A stretch of DNA of 64,000 bases. It comes from Diacronema lutheri (lineage: Eukaryota; Haptophyta; Pavlovophyceae; Pavlovales; Pavlovaceae). The notes under the pieces are model-generated. The model had not been told where the DNA came from, searched no databases, and was given only the letters and a program-made list of their open reading frames with translations. The DNA lies in contig JAGTXO010000039.1 of assembly GCA_019448385.1 (NCBI GenBank), forward strand, positions 186,001-250,000, given 5' to 3'. Position numbers and translations under genes: made by a program. Position 1 is the first letter of the stretch, and every line of letters begins with the position of its first letter. Below are positions 40,686 to 51,387 of this stretch, piece after piece.

Positions 40686-41042
40686 TCAGCGCGTCTCGGC
40701 GCGCTCGCCCTCAAAATTTCTGGCGAGCAGCTCGTCGTCGTCGAAGTCAAAGGTGTACGGCGACTCAAAAGTCGCAGCGGAGAACGGGTCGTCGCCATAC
40801 GCCTCGTCGTACAGCAGCCCATTGGCGCGGATCCACGCGGGGAACGCGTCCTCACCATACGCGGCGCGCGCTCGCGCCTCGGCGGCCGAGCCCTTGCGCA
40901 GCTCGAACGGCGCGTCGAGCGGCGCGTCGTGCACGTCGCTCTCGATGAGGCGGAGCGACATGTGCACGTGCGCGCTCGCCGAACGCGTGCGCGCGAGCGG
41001 AGTGACGAGCGACGCGACAGCGAGCACGAATGCCAACGGCAT
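40686..41042 (-). CDS. Small secreted protein of unknown function
   Basis: 118 aa from the ATG at 41042; the open frame upstream has no other Met. A signal peptide-like start (MPLAFVLAVASLVTPLARTR, cleavage plausible after SASA) is followed by a short acidic domain: HVHMSLRLIESDVHDAPLDA, AAYGEDAFPAWIRANGLLYD, EAYGDDPFSAATFESPYTFD and FDDDELLARNFEGE. No Cys in the mature part and no family recognised. A 7-bp TCACGAG tandem (x4) lies just upstream at about 41150-41176, between this gene and the phosphatase stop. Confidence 0.5.
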   Translation of the reverse strand: MPLAFVLAVASLVTPLARTRSASAHVHMSLRLIESDVHDAPLDAPFELRKGSAAEARARAAYGEDAFPAWIRANGLLYDEAYGDDPFSAATFESPYTFDFDDDELLARNFEGERAETR

Positions 41043-41170
41043 ATTCGAGAACGTGGACGGCCACGCACGACCGTTATCACGCACCAGCTCGGAAATTTTC
41101 AAAAACGAACGATGACGTTTCGAAAATAGAACCTCGGGCCCAAGGCTCCTCACGAGTCACGAGTCACGAG

Positions 41171-43669
41171 TCACGAGACGACACACAGCGCGCTCGTGCC
41201 GTCGCGCCGCTGCGCCGCCGGGAGCGCGGGCGGTGGCGCGTCGTCGAGCGTGCGCCCGCCGCCCGCGCGCGTGTAACTCCGCGCCGGGATGAGGGGCTGC
41301 GCGGCGCCGCCGCGCGCGCGGCTCGCTGGCGCGCCGTCAGCGGCCGCGGCGGCGTCGGCATCGGCGCCCGCCTTCGCGTCCGCGTCCGCCGCCTGCGGTC
41401 GCGCCGCGCCCGCGCCGAGCTCGTACCGCACACTGAGGTCAGCGACGACTGGCCGATGATCGGAAGTGGTGAGCGATGCGATGGAGTCGTACGCATGCAG
41501 TTGCACCGCCGTGTCCGGGTCGGGCTCGGTCGCGCGGCCGGGCGCGAAGAGGATGCGGTCGGTCCACGCGGGGATGCGCGCCTTCTCCGACTGGTCGTAC
41601 ACGTCGCGTCTCTTCGAGTCGAACTTGTACGTGGGCCGGAAGCTGATCTCGCCCTCGACGAGCCCCCGGAAGACCGCGCCGGACCGGCGCTGCAGCGTGA
41701 GCTGGTCGTTGCGCAGGAGCACGCGCAGGCCCTCGCGCGCGCACTCGTCGGCCGACGCCCAGCCCGCCGCACGCGCCTCCGCCTCCTCGCGCCGCGCGAG
41801 CAGCCGGTCGACGATCGCGCGGTTGCCGTGCACGCGGTAGTTAAAATCGCCAAGCCAGAAGACGCGGTCGAAGCGCGCGCTCACCGAGCCGGCGCCCGCG
41901 CGCGGCACGCGCGCGCGCGGCGCGCCGGCGGGCGGCCACAGCTCGAGCGACTCGTCGATCCGCGCGAAATCGGCGTTGCGCGCGCGCACCGCGCCCTGGT
42001 GCGCGGTGAGGTGGCAGGAGATGAAGCAAAAGGACGTTTCGCCCAGCATCAGGGAAACCCCAACTGCGCCTTTGTTGCCCAACGCGTTGCCAAAGCCGGT
42101 CGCGACGTGCGCGGTTCGCGCGCCTGAGATGAGCGGCGCGAGCGCCGCACGCGCGTAGATGGCCAGGTGCATTGCGGCGAGCCGGTGCGACGCGACGAGC
42201 ACGTACTCCGCGCCGAGCGTCGCCTCAATCGCCGCCTCCCAGCGCGCCTTGCTCGAGTTGAGGATCGACGCCTCAATCGAGCGCTCGGCCTCCTGCGAGC
42301 CGATCGCGAAGAGGTCGTACCGCGCGCCCGACGGCGCGCGGGCGCGCAGCAGCTCGGGAACGGCCGCGGGCGGCTCTTTGCCGTGCATGTTCCACGTGAC
42401 CAAACACGCACGCGCGAGCGGCGCGTGCCGCGCCTCGACAGGCGCGGGCTCGGGCGCGAGCGGCGCGAAGAGCGAAGTGCGCAGCACGCGCAGCTCAATG
42501 GGCGCGCCGCGCGCCGCGCGGACGAGCGCGGCGAGCATCTCGGCCGGCGGCGCGGCCGGCGCGTCGGCGAGTCGCGACGGCGGCACGGCGGGCGGCGCCG
42601 CCGCGCTGAGCACCAGGTCGCACGCACGCAGCGCGCTCGCGCCGCGCGGCTCGACGACGCGCGCGCACTCGTCGAGCAGCGGCGGTTCCGCGCCTGACGC
42701 GAGCACCACCAAGAAGAGCGCGCGCTCGCCAGGCGGCACATCCGCGCCAGGCGCCGCGCCAACACCCGCGGCGACGCCCGCGACGGGCACCGCCGCGTCC
42801 GCCGCGGCGGCGGGTGCGCCAGCCGCGGCGTCCGACGCGGCGCTGTGCCGAGCTGATGCACGCGGCCCCGCTTCGCCCGCCGCGAGCAGCTCGGCCGAGG
42901 CGAGCGGGCGAACGTGCGCCACGCCCGACGGCTCACTCGCGTCCGCATCGCCCGTGTCTGCACGCGCGTCGCCGTCCGCGTCGTCGGCGCCGTCGGCGCT
43001 CGCGGCGTCTGAGTAGGAAGTCGTGCCGCCGCGCAAGAGCTGCAACTCGGCGAATGCCTCGCCGTGCTGCGCTGCGCCCGTCGGCGCTGCGGCGACCGCC
43101 GAGCCCACGCGCGGCGCGCTCGCGCCGGCAGCGGCACGCGCGAGCGCATCGGTGGCGGGCGACGCGGCGGGCGGCTCGGCGCGCGGCTGTTCGCGCGGCG
43201 GGGCGGCGGCGCCGGGGCGCTCGGCGTGTGCCCACGACGGCGCACGCGCGAGCCGCTGCACGCCAAGCGATGACGGCCGCGTCGGATCGTCGTCGCGCAC
43301 GACAACGCCAAACCGATGTATGTCGCCGAGCGGCGCGTCCGCGACCGCCCATGGCAGCGGGTAGGCGGCGGACGAGCGGGTGGGACCGATGCGCGCGAGC
43401 GTAGCAGGGCGCGCGATCGCCGGCACCGCCGCCGGCATGTGCATCGGCGGCATCTCCGAAATCTTGTGCTCGAGCTCGGCGACGCGCGCGGCGTACGGGC
43501 CCATCGCGTACCCGACCGCGCCGGCCGGCAGCGGCGCGGCGTCGACAGGCGGCGCGTCGGCAGGGAAGGCTGCAGCGCAGGACGCTACGTCAGCCGCCCC
43601 GAGGCCGCGCGCCTGGCGCAGCGCGTCCTCCCGCGCCGCCACCTTCGACGCTGGGACGTAGACGGACAT
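41171..43669 (-). CDS. Inositol polyphosphate 5-phosphatase with C-terminal CaaX box
   Basis: 832 aa from the ATG at 43669. The IPPc catalytic domain (about residues 420-750) is complete: VTWNMHGK (about 424), FAIGSQEAERS, NALGNKGAVGVSL, FCFISCHLTAH, VFWLGDFNYRVHG (about 604), RIPAWTDRILF (about 700) and TTSDHRPVVADL (about 736). The D-F-N, P-A-W-T-D-R and S-D-H-R-P-V blocks carry the metal and phosphate ligands. It removes the 5-phosphate of phosphoinositides or inositol phosphates. The chain ends in CVVS, a CaaX motif (C829) predicting prenylation and membrane attachment, as in INPP5A/INPP5E. The N-terminal 400 residues are mostly disordered Ala/Pro, apart from an ordered-looking start (MSVYVPASKVAAREDALRQA). 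INPP5E-like ciliary signalling is possible but not shown. Confidence 0.9.
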   Translation of the reverse strand: MSVYVPASKVAAREDALRQARGLGAADVASCAAAFPADAPPVDAAPLPAGAVGYAMGPYAARVAELEHKISEMPPMHMPAAVPAIARPATLARIGPTRSSAAYPLPWAVADAPLGDIHRFGVVVRDDDPTRPSSLGVQRLARAPSWAHAERPGAAAPPREQPRAEPPAASPATDALARAAAGASAPRVGSAVAAAPTGAAQHGEAFAELQLLRGGTTSYSDAASADGADDADGDARADTGDADASEPSGVAHVRPLASAELLAAGEAGPRASARHSAASDAAAGAPAAAADAAVPVAGVAAGVGAAPGADVPPGERALFLVVLASGAEPPLLDECARVVEPRGASALRACDLVLSAAAPPAVPPSRLADAPAAPPAEMLAALVRAARGAPIELRVLRTSLFAPLAPEPAPVEARHAPLARACLVTWNMHGKEPPAAVPELLRARAPSGARYDLFAIGSQEAERSIEASILNSSKARWEAAIEATLGAEYVLVASHRLAAMHLAIYARAALAPLISGARTAHVATGFGNALGNKGAVGVSLMLGETSFCFISCHLTAHQGAVRARNADFARIDESLELWPPAGAPRARVPRAGAGSVSARFDRVFWLGDFNYRVHGNRAIVDRLLARREEAEARAAGWASADECAREGLRVLLRNDQLTLQRRSGAVFRGLVEGEISFRPTYKFDSKRRDVYDQSEKARIPAWTDRILFAPGRATEPDPDTAVQLHAYDSIASLTTSDHRPVVADLSVRYELGAGAARPQAADADAKAGADADAAAAADGAPASRARGGAAQPLIPARSYTRAGGGRTLDDAPPPALPAAQRRDGTSALCVVS

Positions 43670-43859
43670 GGGCGCTGCCGCCAACGGTCGAAAGCAGACG
43701 TGAGCAGCTGATGAAGTTTGAAGTTTGGACGGGCCGGGACACCGCACTGGCGGAAAGGAGAGGGCCATGACCAGACCATGAAAGGCCAGCCCTGCACTCC
43801 TTGGGCCGCGGGCGCGCGCGCCGGCGCGCCTCGCCTCACGGCCTGACTGACTCACGCGG

Positions 43860-44945
43860 TCACGCCGCAACGAGCGGCGTGAGCGCGCGCGCGCGCGCCT
43901 TGACAAACTCGCCCGCCATCGAGACGGGGCCGAACGAAACAAAGTTGACCGTGAGCGTGAAGTTGGACTCGAGCACCTTGCGCCGCGCGATGCCCACCGT
44001 GAGCATTGCGACCAAATCGGGCGGGAAACGGCGCGCGCCGGTGCTGATGCCGGGCACTGCGATTGAAGTCGCGCCGAGAGCAAGCGCCGCATCGAAGATG
44101 TTCTCAAGGAGGTAGGCCTGCTCGCGCACCTTGGCCTCGCGCAGGTGCTCTAGCCCGTTTGTCCCAAACCAGTTGATGCCCACAGCGTGCAGCAGCCACT
44201 TGGTTTTGAGCGACCCGAACGATGGCGTCGTGACGACGTCGCCTGCGAAGAGCACGGGCCCGTGCATGAATTGCTCGCTGAGCGTGGTGCCGAGGCGCGC
44301 GCGGATGTGCTTGTCAAGCGCCGGCCCCGCTTGCCGGTAGATCGAGCACAGCGCGCCGAAGCCAGGGTTCTCGAGGAATTCGTTGGAGGGGATGGCGATC
44401 GCGTCGACGTGGGACGGCAGGTTCGAAATGTCGGCCTCGAAGACGCGAAGCTGGTCGGCGAGCTTGCGGTGCGCGGCGTGCAACGCCGCGTAATTGGCCA
44501 GCCCGCCCGTGAGCGACAGCTTCGCGGGCGGCGGCGCGACGCGCGGGCGCGTTGCGACGGAGATGGCGCGAGCACGCTCGGAGCGGAGCTGGCGCTCGAG
44601 CGCGGCCGGGTCGTTGTCGGCACCGCGCGGGCGCGCGATCGCGTCCGCGAGCACGTGCATGTCCACTAGCGTCGTCGGCGGCGTTTCGTCCTCCATGCTA
44701 TCGATACTCCTCGGCCCAAACTCAATTGCGGCGAGCGCGTTCCACGCGTCCGCGTGCGACGCAACGAGTGTCCGGAAGCGCCGCGCGGTGCGCATGAGCG
44801 CGAAGAGGCTGGGCGCGTTGAGCAACGAAATTACGCGCAACGTCAGCTCCTCGGGCAGCTCCTCGAGCACCAGCGTGCAGTCGCCGCCGCCGGCGGGCGG
44901 TGCCACGACCTCCACCGCCTGCGGCCTGGACATAGCAAGGCCCAT
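43860..44945 (-). CDS. F-box and macro-domain protein
   Basis: 361 aa from the ATG at 44945 (a second Met, MSRPQAV, follows four codons later). An F-box at about residues 26-70 (LEELPEELTLRVISLLNAPS, FALMRTARRFRTLV) should bind SKP1 in an SCF ubiquitin ligase. Residues about 180-345 form a macro domain: a FEADISNLPSHVDAIAIPSN strand (family VNAAN becomes IPSN), GPALDKHIRARLG, HAVGINWFGTNG, YLLENIFDAALALGATSIAV and the phosphate loop PGISTGARRFPPD. Macro domains bind or hydrolyse ADP-ribose, so the protein could direct ubiquitylation of ADP-ribosylated targets (inference). Position 96 bp upstream of, and divergent from, RPB8. Confidence 0.82.
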   Translation of the reverse strand: MGLAMSRPQAVEVVAPPAGGGDCTLVLEELPEELTLRVISLLNAPSLFALMRTARRFRTLVASHADAWNALAAIEFGPRSIDSMEDETPPTTLVDMHVLADAIARPRGADNDPAALERQLRSERARAISVATRPRVAPPPAKLSLTGGLANYAALHAAHRKLADQLRVFEADISNLPSHVDAIAIPSNEFLENPGFGALCSIYRQAGPALDKHIRARLGTTLSEQFMHGPVLFAGDVVTTPSFGSLKTKWLLHAVGINWFGTNGLEHLREAKVREQAYLLENIFDAALALGATSIAVPGISTGARRFPPDLVAMLTVGIARRKVLESNFTLTVNFVSFGPVSMAGEFVKARARALTPLVAA

Positions 44946-45041
44946 TTTTGCTTTTCCTCGATTTATTAAGCGGATTTCGGCAGGAGGGCGGCGGCCTCGT
45001 TGCGCGAGGAGAGCGCGCCGAGGGGCCGGCCGCGTGACGGT

Positions 45042-45473
45042 ATGATCGCGCTTGAGGACATCGTGACGGTGAAGCACATCGACCGTGAGGGCAAAAAGTT
45101 TGACAAGGTCTCGCGCCTCGACTGTCGTAGCGAGAACTACGACATGGAGCTCGTGATCGACGTGAACACGGACCTCTACCCGGTCAAGCTCAACCAAAAG
45201 CTCTCGATCGCGCTCGCCACGTCGCTGCAGCAGGGCGTGCCCGAGACGGGCACGTATAACGCGCACCTCGGCCCGTCGCTCCTCGACGCCTACGAGTACG
45301 CCATGTACGGCAAGGTGTACAAGTGGGTCGAGGAGAAGGAGAAGGGGCCGACGCCCGTCGTGTCCGTGTATGTCTCCTTTGGCGGCCTGCTGATGATGGT
45401 GAAGGGCGACCCGCGGCAGCTCAAAGACCTGACGCCCGACGGGCGGATGTACCTGCTCATGCGCTCAGTGTGA
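45042..45473 (+). CDS. RPB8: RNA polymerases I, II and III subunit RPABC3 (RPB8)
   Basis: 143 aa, single exon, ATG at 45042; the usual length is about 145. Conserved blocks: DREGKKFDKVSRL, MELVIDVNTDLYPVKLNQKL, an acidic/Gly linker, LLDAYEYAMYGKVYKWVE, VSVYVSFGGLLMMVKGD and a C-terminal DGRMYLLMRSV. It is an OB-fold subunit shared by all three nuclear polymerases. Divergent from the F-box/macro gene with a 96-bp AT-containing spacer (ATTTATTAAG near 44960), an apparent bidirectional promoter. Confidence 0.95.
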   Translation: MIALEDIVTVKHIDREGKKFDKVSRLDCRSENYDMELVIDVNTDLYPVKLNQKLSIALATSLQQGVPETGTYNAHLGPSLLDAYEYAMYGKVYKWVEEKEKGPTPVVSVYVSFGGLLMMVKGDPRQLKDLTPDGRMYLLMRSV

Positions 45474-45726
45474 GCGTTGGGAGGGGGCGCTCAAGGCTCT
45501 CACCTTGGGCTTGGCCGCTTGCCGCCGGCCGGCCGGCCCGCAGCCGCCCGGCTGGCAGCCGGGCCCGGCGCCGGCCCGGCCGGGACGCGCGGGAGGTCAG
45601 AAGGGCAAGGTACATGGCGTCAAATGGCGAAGACGGTCAGGGCGCCGGCGTCACCCCTGCCATCGGCGGACTCCTCATCAGCAGGCCGCAGGCGACGTCT
45701 CTGTGCCGCCATCGTGGGTGGACGGC

Positions 45727-48700
45727 ATGTCAAAGCGCCGGCTCGACGACGGCGAGGCCGCAGCCTCGGCAACCCCGCCGAGTGCGCGGCAAGCACGCGC
45801 GGCGAAGACGGTCAAGTCGCTCGTTGACCTTACGAGCGACGACGACAATGACGACGAGGACGGCGACGGCGCCAGCAGCCGCGCGGCGCCGGGACGAACC
45901 GCGCCGCGCGCCAAGCCCCAGCCCAAGGCGGCATCGGCCAAGCTCAAGCCGGCGTCGGTCAAGCTCAAGCCGGCCTTGGGCAAAGGTGCGGCCGCGTCTC
46001 GCGCGCGCGACCCGCCTGTCGCGAAGCGCGCTTTGCTGAGCGGCTCATCCGAGAGCGACGACGACGACGGCCTACGCGCCAACGCGCGGGCGCGCGCCAC
46101 GTCCGCGGACAAGGACTGCGGCTCGGGCGACGATTACGAGCCGGGCGCGCGCAGGCCGTCGCCCAAGGCGAAGCTGGCGATATCGAAGCCGCGCGCCCCT
46201 CGGCCCAAGTCCGCCGCGGGCTCCGCGTCTGCCAAGTACATTAAACTTACGCAGCGCGAGCACGTGCTGCACAGGCCCGACACGTACATCGGCTCCGTCG
46301 CGCGCGCGCCGCGCCGCACGTGGCTCGTGGACGCAGACGGCGCGTCGGTCAGGTTCGGCGACGTTGAGCTTGCGTCCGGATTCGTCAAGATCTTTGACGA
46401 GATCCTCACCAACGCCCTCGACCGGCACGCGCGCTCCTGCGCCGGCGCCCCGGCGTACGCTTCGGCCCGCCTCACCAACCGGGTGCGTGCTCGACGTGCG
46501 GTCTTGTGCATCCCGCGTGTCCGCGCCGCGCGCGCAGGCAGTACGAGGACGAGACGATGCGCTCGATTGCCGTCACGGTCGACGCGGCCGTTGGTGAGAT
46601 CACCGTGCGCAACTCGGGACGCGGCATCCCCGTGCAAATGCACGACGAGCACCCAGGACTTTACATCCCATCTCTCATCTTTGGCGAGTTCCTCACGGGC
46701 GAAAACTTTGACGACTCGAAGGTGCGCTTCATCGGAGGGCGAAACGGCATCGGCGCGAAGGCGACCAACGTATTCTCCACGCGCTTTGAGGTCGAGATCG
46801 TCGACCCAGCGGCGCACCTCAAGTTTCGCCAGGTCTGGGCCGACAACATGGCCACGCCGAGCGCGCCGAGCGTGAGCGCCGTGCCGGGTGGCGCGCGCGG
46901 GTACGTGCAGGTGCGGTTCCGCCCCGACTTTGCGCGCTTTGGGATGGCGGGCATCGACGACGAGGCGATGGCCGTCCTCCGCTCGCGCGTGTACGACGCT
47001 GCCGCGTGCACTCGCCCGTCGATCAAGCTCGCGTTCAACGGCGCGCCCGTCGAGATTTGTAAATTCGCCGACTACGCGGACCTCGTGCTTGGTGGCAAGG
47101 GCGAGCGCGCGCGCGCGTACGAGAAGGTGCTCGCGCCGGATGGCAGCACGGTGCGCGCCGAGATCGTCGCGGCGCATGCGCCCGCCGGCTTCCAGTGCAT
47201 CGCCTTTGTCAACGGAATCCGCTGCTGCGCCGGCTCGCACGTCGAGGCGATCGTCGGCGAGATCTGCAAGCAGATGGTCGATCGGCTCGCGACCGGGCGG
47301 AACAAGGCGCTCACGATCAAGCCGTACATGGTGCGCAACAACCTTGCCCTCGTCGCGCGCCTGCTCGTCAACAACCCGACCTTCGACTCGCAGTCCAAGG
47401 ACAAGCTTTGCTCACCCGCGCGCGAATGGGGCTTCAAGCTGACGCTCTCGCAGCGCTTCGTGCGCGAGCTCGAGCGCACGGGCCTTGCCGACGCCGTCCT
47501 CGCCTACTCCGAGCTCAAGGAGCGGCAGACGCTCTCGAAGGACTCGGCCGTCCGCCGGAACGCACGCCCGCTCATTGATAAGCTGGACGACGCGCTCAAC
47601 GCTGGCAAGGCCGGTTCAAACTGCACGCTTCTTCTCACGGAAGGCGACTCGGCGAAAGCGCTTGCCGTCGCTGGCATCTCGGTCGTAGGCCGGCACGAGT
47701 ACGGCATCTTCCCGCTGCGCGGCAAGCCGCTCAACACGCGAAAGGTCGCGCTGAAGAAGCTCAAGGAGAACGCGGAGATCGCGCAGCTCATGCGTATCGT
47801 CGGGCTCGAGTACGGCAAGGAGTACACGACGCTCGCGTCGCTCAGGTGAGCGGCGGTTGGGCAGCGAGCGCGCGCGCGCGCGAGTCGTGCGAGCCGAAGT
47901 TGCTCACTGCTGGCCGCTGCCGACCATCGCTGCCCATTCCATCGCTCATCGAGGCACCGCCTCCGCCGTGCGCGCATATGCTCATACGCTTTCTTGTATA
48001 GGTACAAGTCGATCACCATCTTTGCGGACCAGGATTTGGATGGGCACCACATTGCCGGACTGATCATTAACCTGATCCACTCGCAGTGGCCGTCGCTGCT
48101 GCGCATCTGCCCGGACTTCATCCGGCGCTTCGCAACGCCCATCATCAAGGCACACGGCAATCAGCGCCCCGGCCCGCGAGCAAAGGCGACCGCCTCTTCC
48201 GGTCGCGCGCGTGGTCACTGGCCGCGCCTGCTTGGCATCGCGCCACGCTTTGCGTACGCGGCACCGCTGGCTTGCGCTGATCGATGGCGCACTCGTGTTG
48301 CGTCGCCATGCTCGCGCTCGGTGGCACACTACCGCCGCCCTTTGCCGCGCGCGCGCTCCGCGGCAGGTGACTCGCGGCTCGACGGAGCTTGGCTTCTTCA
48401 CCGCGCAGGAGTTTGCAGAGTGGCGCGCGGCCGACGCGAGCGGAGGCGGCGGCGGTGCGATCAAAATTAAATACCTCAAGGGCCTCGGGTCGTCGAACAA
48501 TTTGGACGCGAAGAAGTACTTTTCGCAGGTGCGTCTTGCGCTCGCGCATGCGCGACACGCGCACGGGCTGGAGGCGCGATGGGCACATACCCGCCTCCCG
48601 ACCAAAGCAACGGGATCGACGGCACCGCTGCGCCGCTGCTCACGAATGTCGGCCCTTGCCCCACCCGCCGCCCAGCGCGCAGCTCGACGAGCATGTCGTC

Positions 48701-51363
48701 GTCCTCCGGCGTGTGGATGAGGCGTGCGACCAAGCCCTCATCACAGCGTTTGACCCGGACAAGGCGGATGCGCGCAAGGCGTGGCTGCGCGACGTGTACG
48801 ACCCCGATTCGTACATCGACTATGGCGTCGACGCCGTGCCTATCCGCGCCTTCTTCGACGCCGAATTCATCCACTTCTCCGTGCACGACAACGCGCGCTC
48901 GATCCCCTCGGTGCTCGACGGCTTGAAACCCACGCAGCGCAAGGTATCTCGATGCACGTTGGTGGAAAGTGTGCCCGTCGCGCGCGCAGCAGCCGCCGCG
49001 CTGCGCCGCGCCAGTGCGCATGGCAGCGGCAGCTGCAGCGGCCGTCAGGGCGGGTGACGCGCTCTCGTCATCCATCGTGCACGCGTGCACCTCGACTGAC
49101 CGCACTGGCCCGTCCGGTGCTGGCCCGTCCGGTGCTGGCCCGTCCGGTGCTGGCCCGTCCGGTGCTGGCCCGTCCGGTGCTGGCCCGTCCGGTGCTGGCC
49201 CGTCCGGCGCTGGCCCGTCCGGCGCTCAACCCGCCGCAGGTGATGCACGTGCTGCTCAAGCGAAAGCAAAGGCAAGAGGTCAAGGTCTCGCAAGTGGCGG
49301 GCGGCATCGCGGAGGCGACCGGCTACCACCACGGCGAGGCGTCGCTGATTGAGACGATCGTCGGGATGGCGCAGCAGCACGTGGGCACAAACAACATCAA
49401 TCTGCTCAAGCCGGAGGGCCAGTTCGGCTCGCGGCTCGCGAAGCCGTCCGTCCATGCGCAGGCCAGGTTTGGGCTGCGCACGCAGCGCGGGCGTGGGCTT
49501 GCGTGCGGCGCCCCGCACGCTCCGCCATACTGACTCTCTTGCACTTCGCATCGCGTGTATTGGTGCTCATGCCTTGTCTCACCGCGTCCTCGCCGACGAC
49601 ACTTCCCGCCCTCACGCCGCAGGTACATCTTCACCGCGCTCGAGCCGATTGCGACCAAGGTTTTCCGGCATGAGGACGAGGCACTCCTCGCCGTGCGCGA
49701 GGATGAGGGCCAGCAGATCGAGCCAGAGGTCTTCTTGCCCGTCGTGCCTCTCGTGCTGATCAACGGCGCGGCGGGCATCGGCACCGGCTGGATGACTGAC
49801 GTACCCTGCTTCCACCCGCTCGCCGTCGTACGCGCCCTTGAGGAATTGATTGAGCTCGCGGCCGACGGCGCGCTTGGCCCCGCCGACGAGCTGGACGACG
49901 ACGGGCTCGCGGACGCCTTGTGGGATGAGCTCGTCGGTGAGGGCCACGACGGCGCGGCTCATGCCGGCGATGGCGTGAGTGCCGCGGCGCGCAGCGAGGC
50001 GAGCGCGCGTGCGCGCACAGGCGGCGCGCCCGCAGACGTGGACACGGACTGCGAGGATGCCATCGGCTCGGACGGCGACCCTTTCGGCAAGGAAGACGAG
50101 ACGCTGGGCGGTTTGTTGCGTGGCGCGCGTGGTGGCACGGCCATCGGTGCAAATTCAACCGACGCGCGCGTGGATGGGGGTGCTGGCGCCGACGAAGAGC
50201 CGGCAGGCGCGCGGCGTGTGCGCGCGCCCGCGCACACGCCGCGCCGCCATGCTTCGCCTGCCTCAGATCCGCACGGCCCGCCTCGCGGCCCGGCGCGCGA
50301 CCCGACGCTCGTGCTCGAGCCATGGTACGATGGCTTCGCCGGCCAGATCTTGCCGGACGCCGCCCACCTTCCGGACAGTGTCTCCTCGTCCTACACAGCA
50401 TACGGCGTTTGGACAGTGCGCAGTTCCGGTGGTGGTGTCGGCGCGGAGCTCGACACGGTGGAGATCACGGAGCTGCCGATCGGCCGTTGGACCGATGACT
50501 TTGTCTCCGAGCTGTACAGGAAGCACGTGCTCGGCGGCGAGAAGGCTGGCAAGGACGCGTTCGTGAAGAGCGTGGACAACTTGTCGACGGAGTGCGTCGT
50601 CAGGCTCGTGTTGCACTGCGACGCGGCGGCGCTGCGGTGCGTGCTCGACTCGCCCGGCGGGCTGTGCAAGGCTCTCCGCCTCTCCACGCCGCTCCGCACG
50701 AGCAACATGTACCTCTTTGACGAGACGCGTCGATTGCGGCGGTACCGATCGGCCAAGGAGATCGTGCGCGCCTTTTTTGAATGGCGGCGGCCGCTCTACG
50801 CGGCGCGCCATCGGTTGCTCGACGAGCAGCTCGCCGCGCAGATCGAGCTGCTCGCGCAGCAGCAGCGTTTCGTGCGCATGGTTGCGTCCGGTGAACTGCG
50901 CATGCACTGCCGTACGCGCGCTCTGCTCGACGCGGATCTTGCCGCCGCCGGATTCAAGCGGATCGCGCGCGCGCGGGGGCATCACGGAGTAGGCCTCGCG
51001 ATGGAGGGCGGCGGCGTCGAGCCATCCGCGCAGACGGTTGCCGACAGCGACGGCGACGGTGCGCTCGGCGCCGACGGCGGGAACTCGCCGTCGTTCGCCC
51101 ATTTGCTCCGGATGCCCTTCCTCTCGCTCTCGCAGGAGAAGGCGGACGAGCTACAGGCTGAGCTCGACGCGGTACGCGCTCGGCTGCACGAGCTGCGCGC
51201 TAGGACGCCGCTCGACCTGTGGCTCGCCGACCTGGCCGAGCTGCGGCTGGCGTACGCGGCGTTCGTCGAGACGCGCGCCGCGCGGAGCGCGAGCTACGAC
51301 GGCAAGCCACGCGAGGCCGGCGGGCGGATCCGGACCAAGCGGAGCAAGAGGCCCGCGAAGTGA
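45727..51363 (+). CDS. TOP2: DNA topoisomerase II (7 exons)
   Basis: Exons 45727-46482, 46542-47845, 48002-48149, 48367-48528, 48683-48943, 49240-49466 and 49623-51363 sum to 1533 codons (1532 aa, like animal TOP2). A charged disordered N-terminus (about 170 residues) precedes the GHKL ATPase: DEILTNALDRH, NSGRGIPVQMHDE and IGGRNGIGAKATNVFS. TOPRIM follows: LLLTEGDSAKALAVAGIS (Glu near 618) and FADQDLDGHH (D696/D698/D700). The catalytic Tyr is Y954 in ARYIFTALEP; its codon is the first complete codon of exon 7. Fold continuity across joints matches the family, for example ATPIIK + VTRGSTELGFFT and LDAKKYFSQ + LDEHVVVL. Unusual: a roughly 120-residue acidic insertion after the winged helix (about 49950-50300), a GC-AG intron (48150-48366) and a short basic C-terminus (RTKRSKRPAK). 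Confidence 0.93.
49105..49224. repeat. 15-bp minisatellite in TOP2 intron 5, 8 units
   Basis: Eight units of TGGCCCGTCCGGTGC (last two GGCGC) inside intron 48944-49239, close to its acceptor. The unit is a multiple of three and free of stops, so it makes spurious open frames on both strands. Confidence 0.88.
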
Positions 51364-51387
51364 GCTTTCGAGATGGCTCGGTTTGCT

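Noticed and set aside
48150-48366. Reading exon 3 of TOP2 through to later GT donors
   Set aside because: Available GT donors are in the wrong phase and would insert non-family sequence into a conserved block.
49105-49224. CRISPR-like array
   Set aside because: Units are directly adjacent with no spacers, inside a spliceosomal intron; it is a minisatellite.
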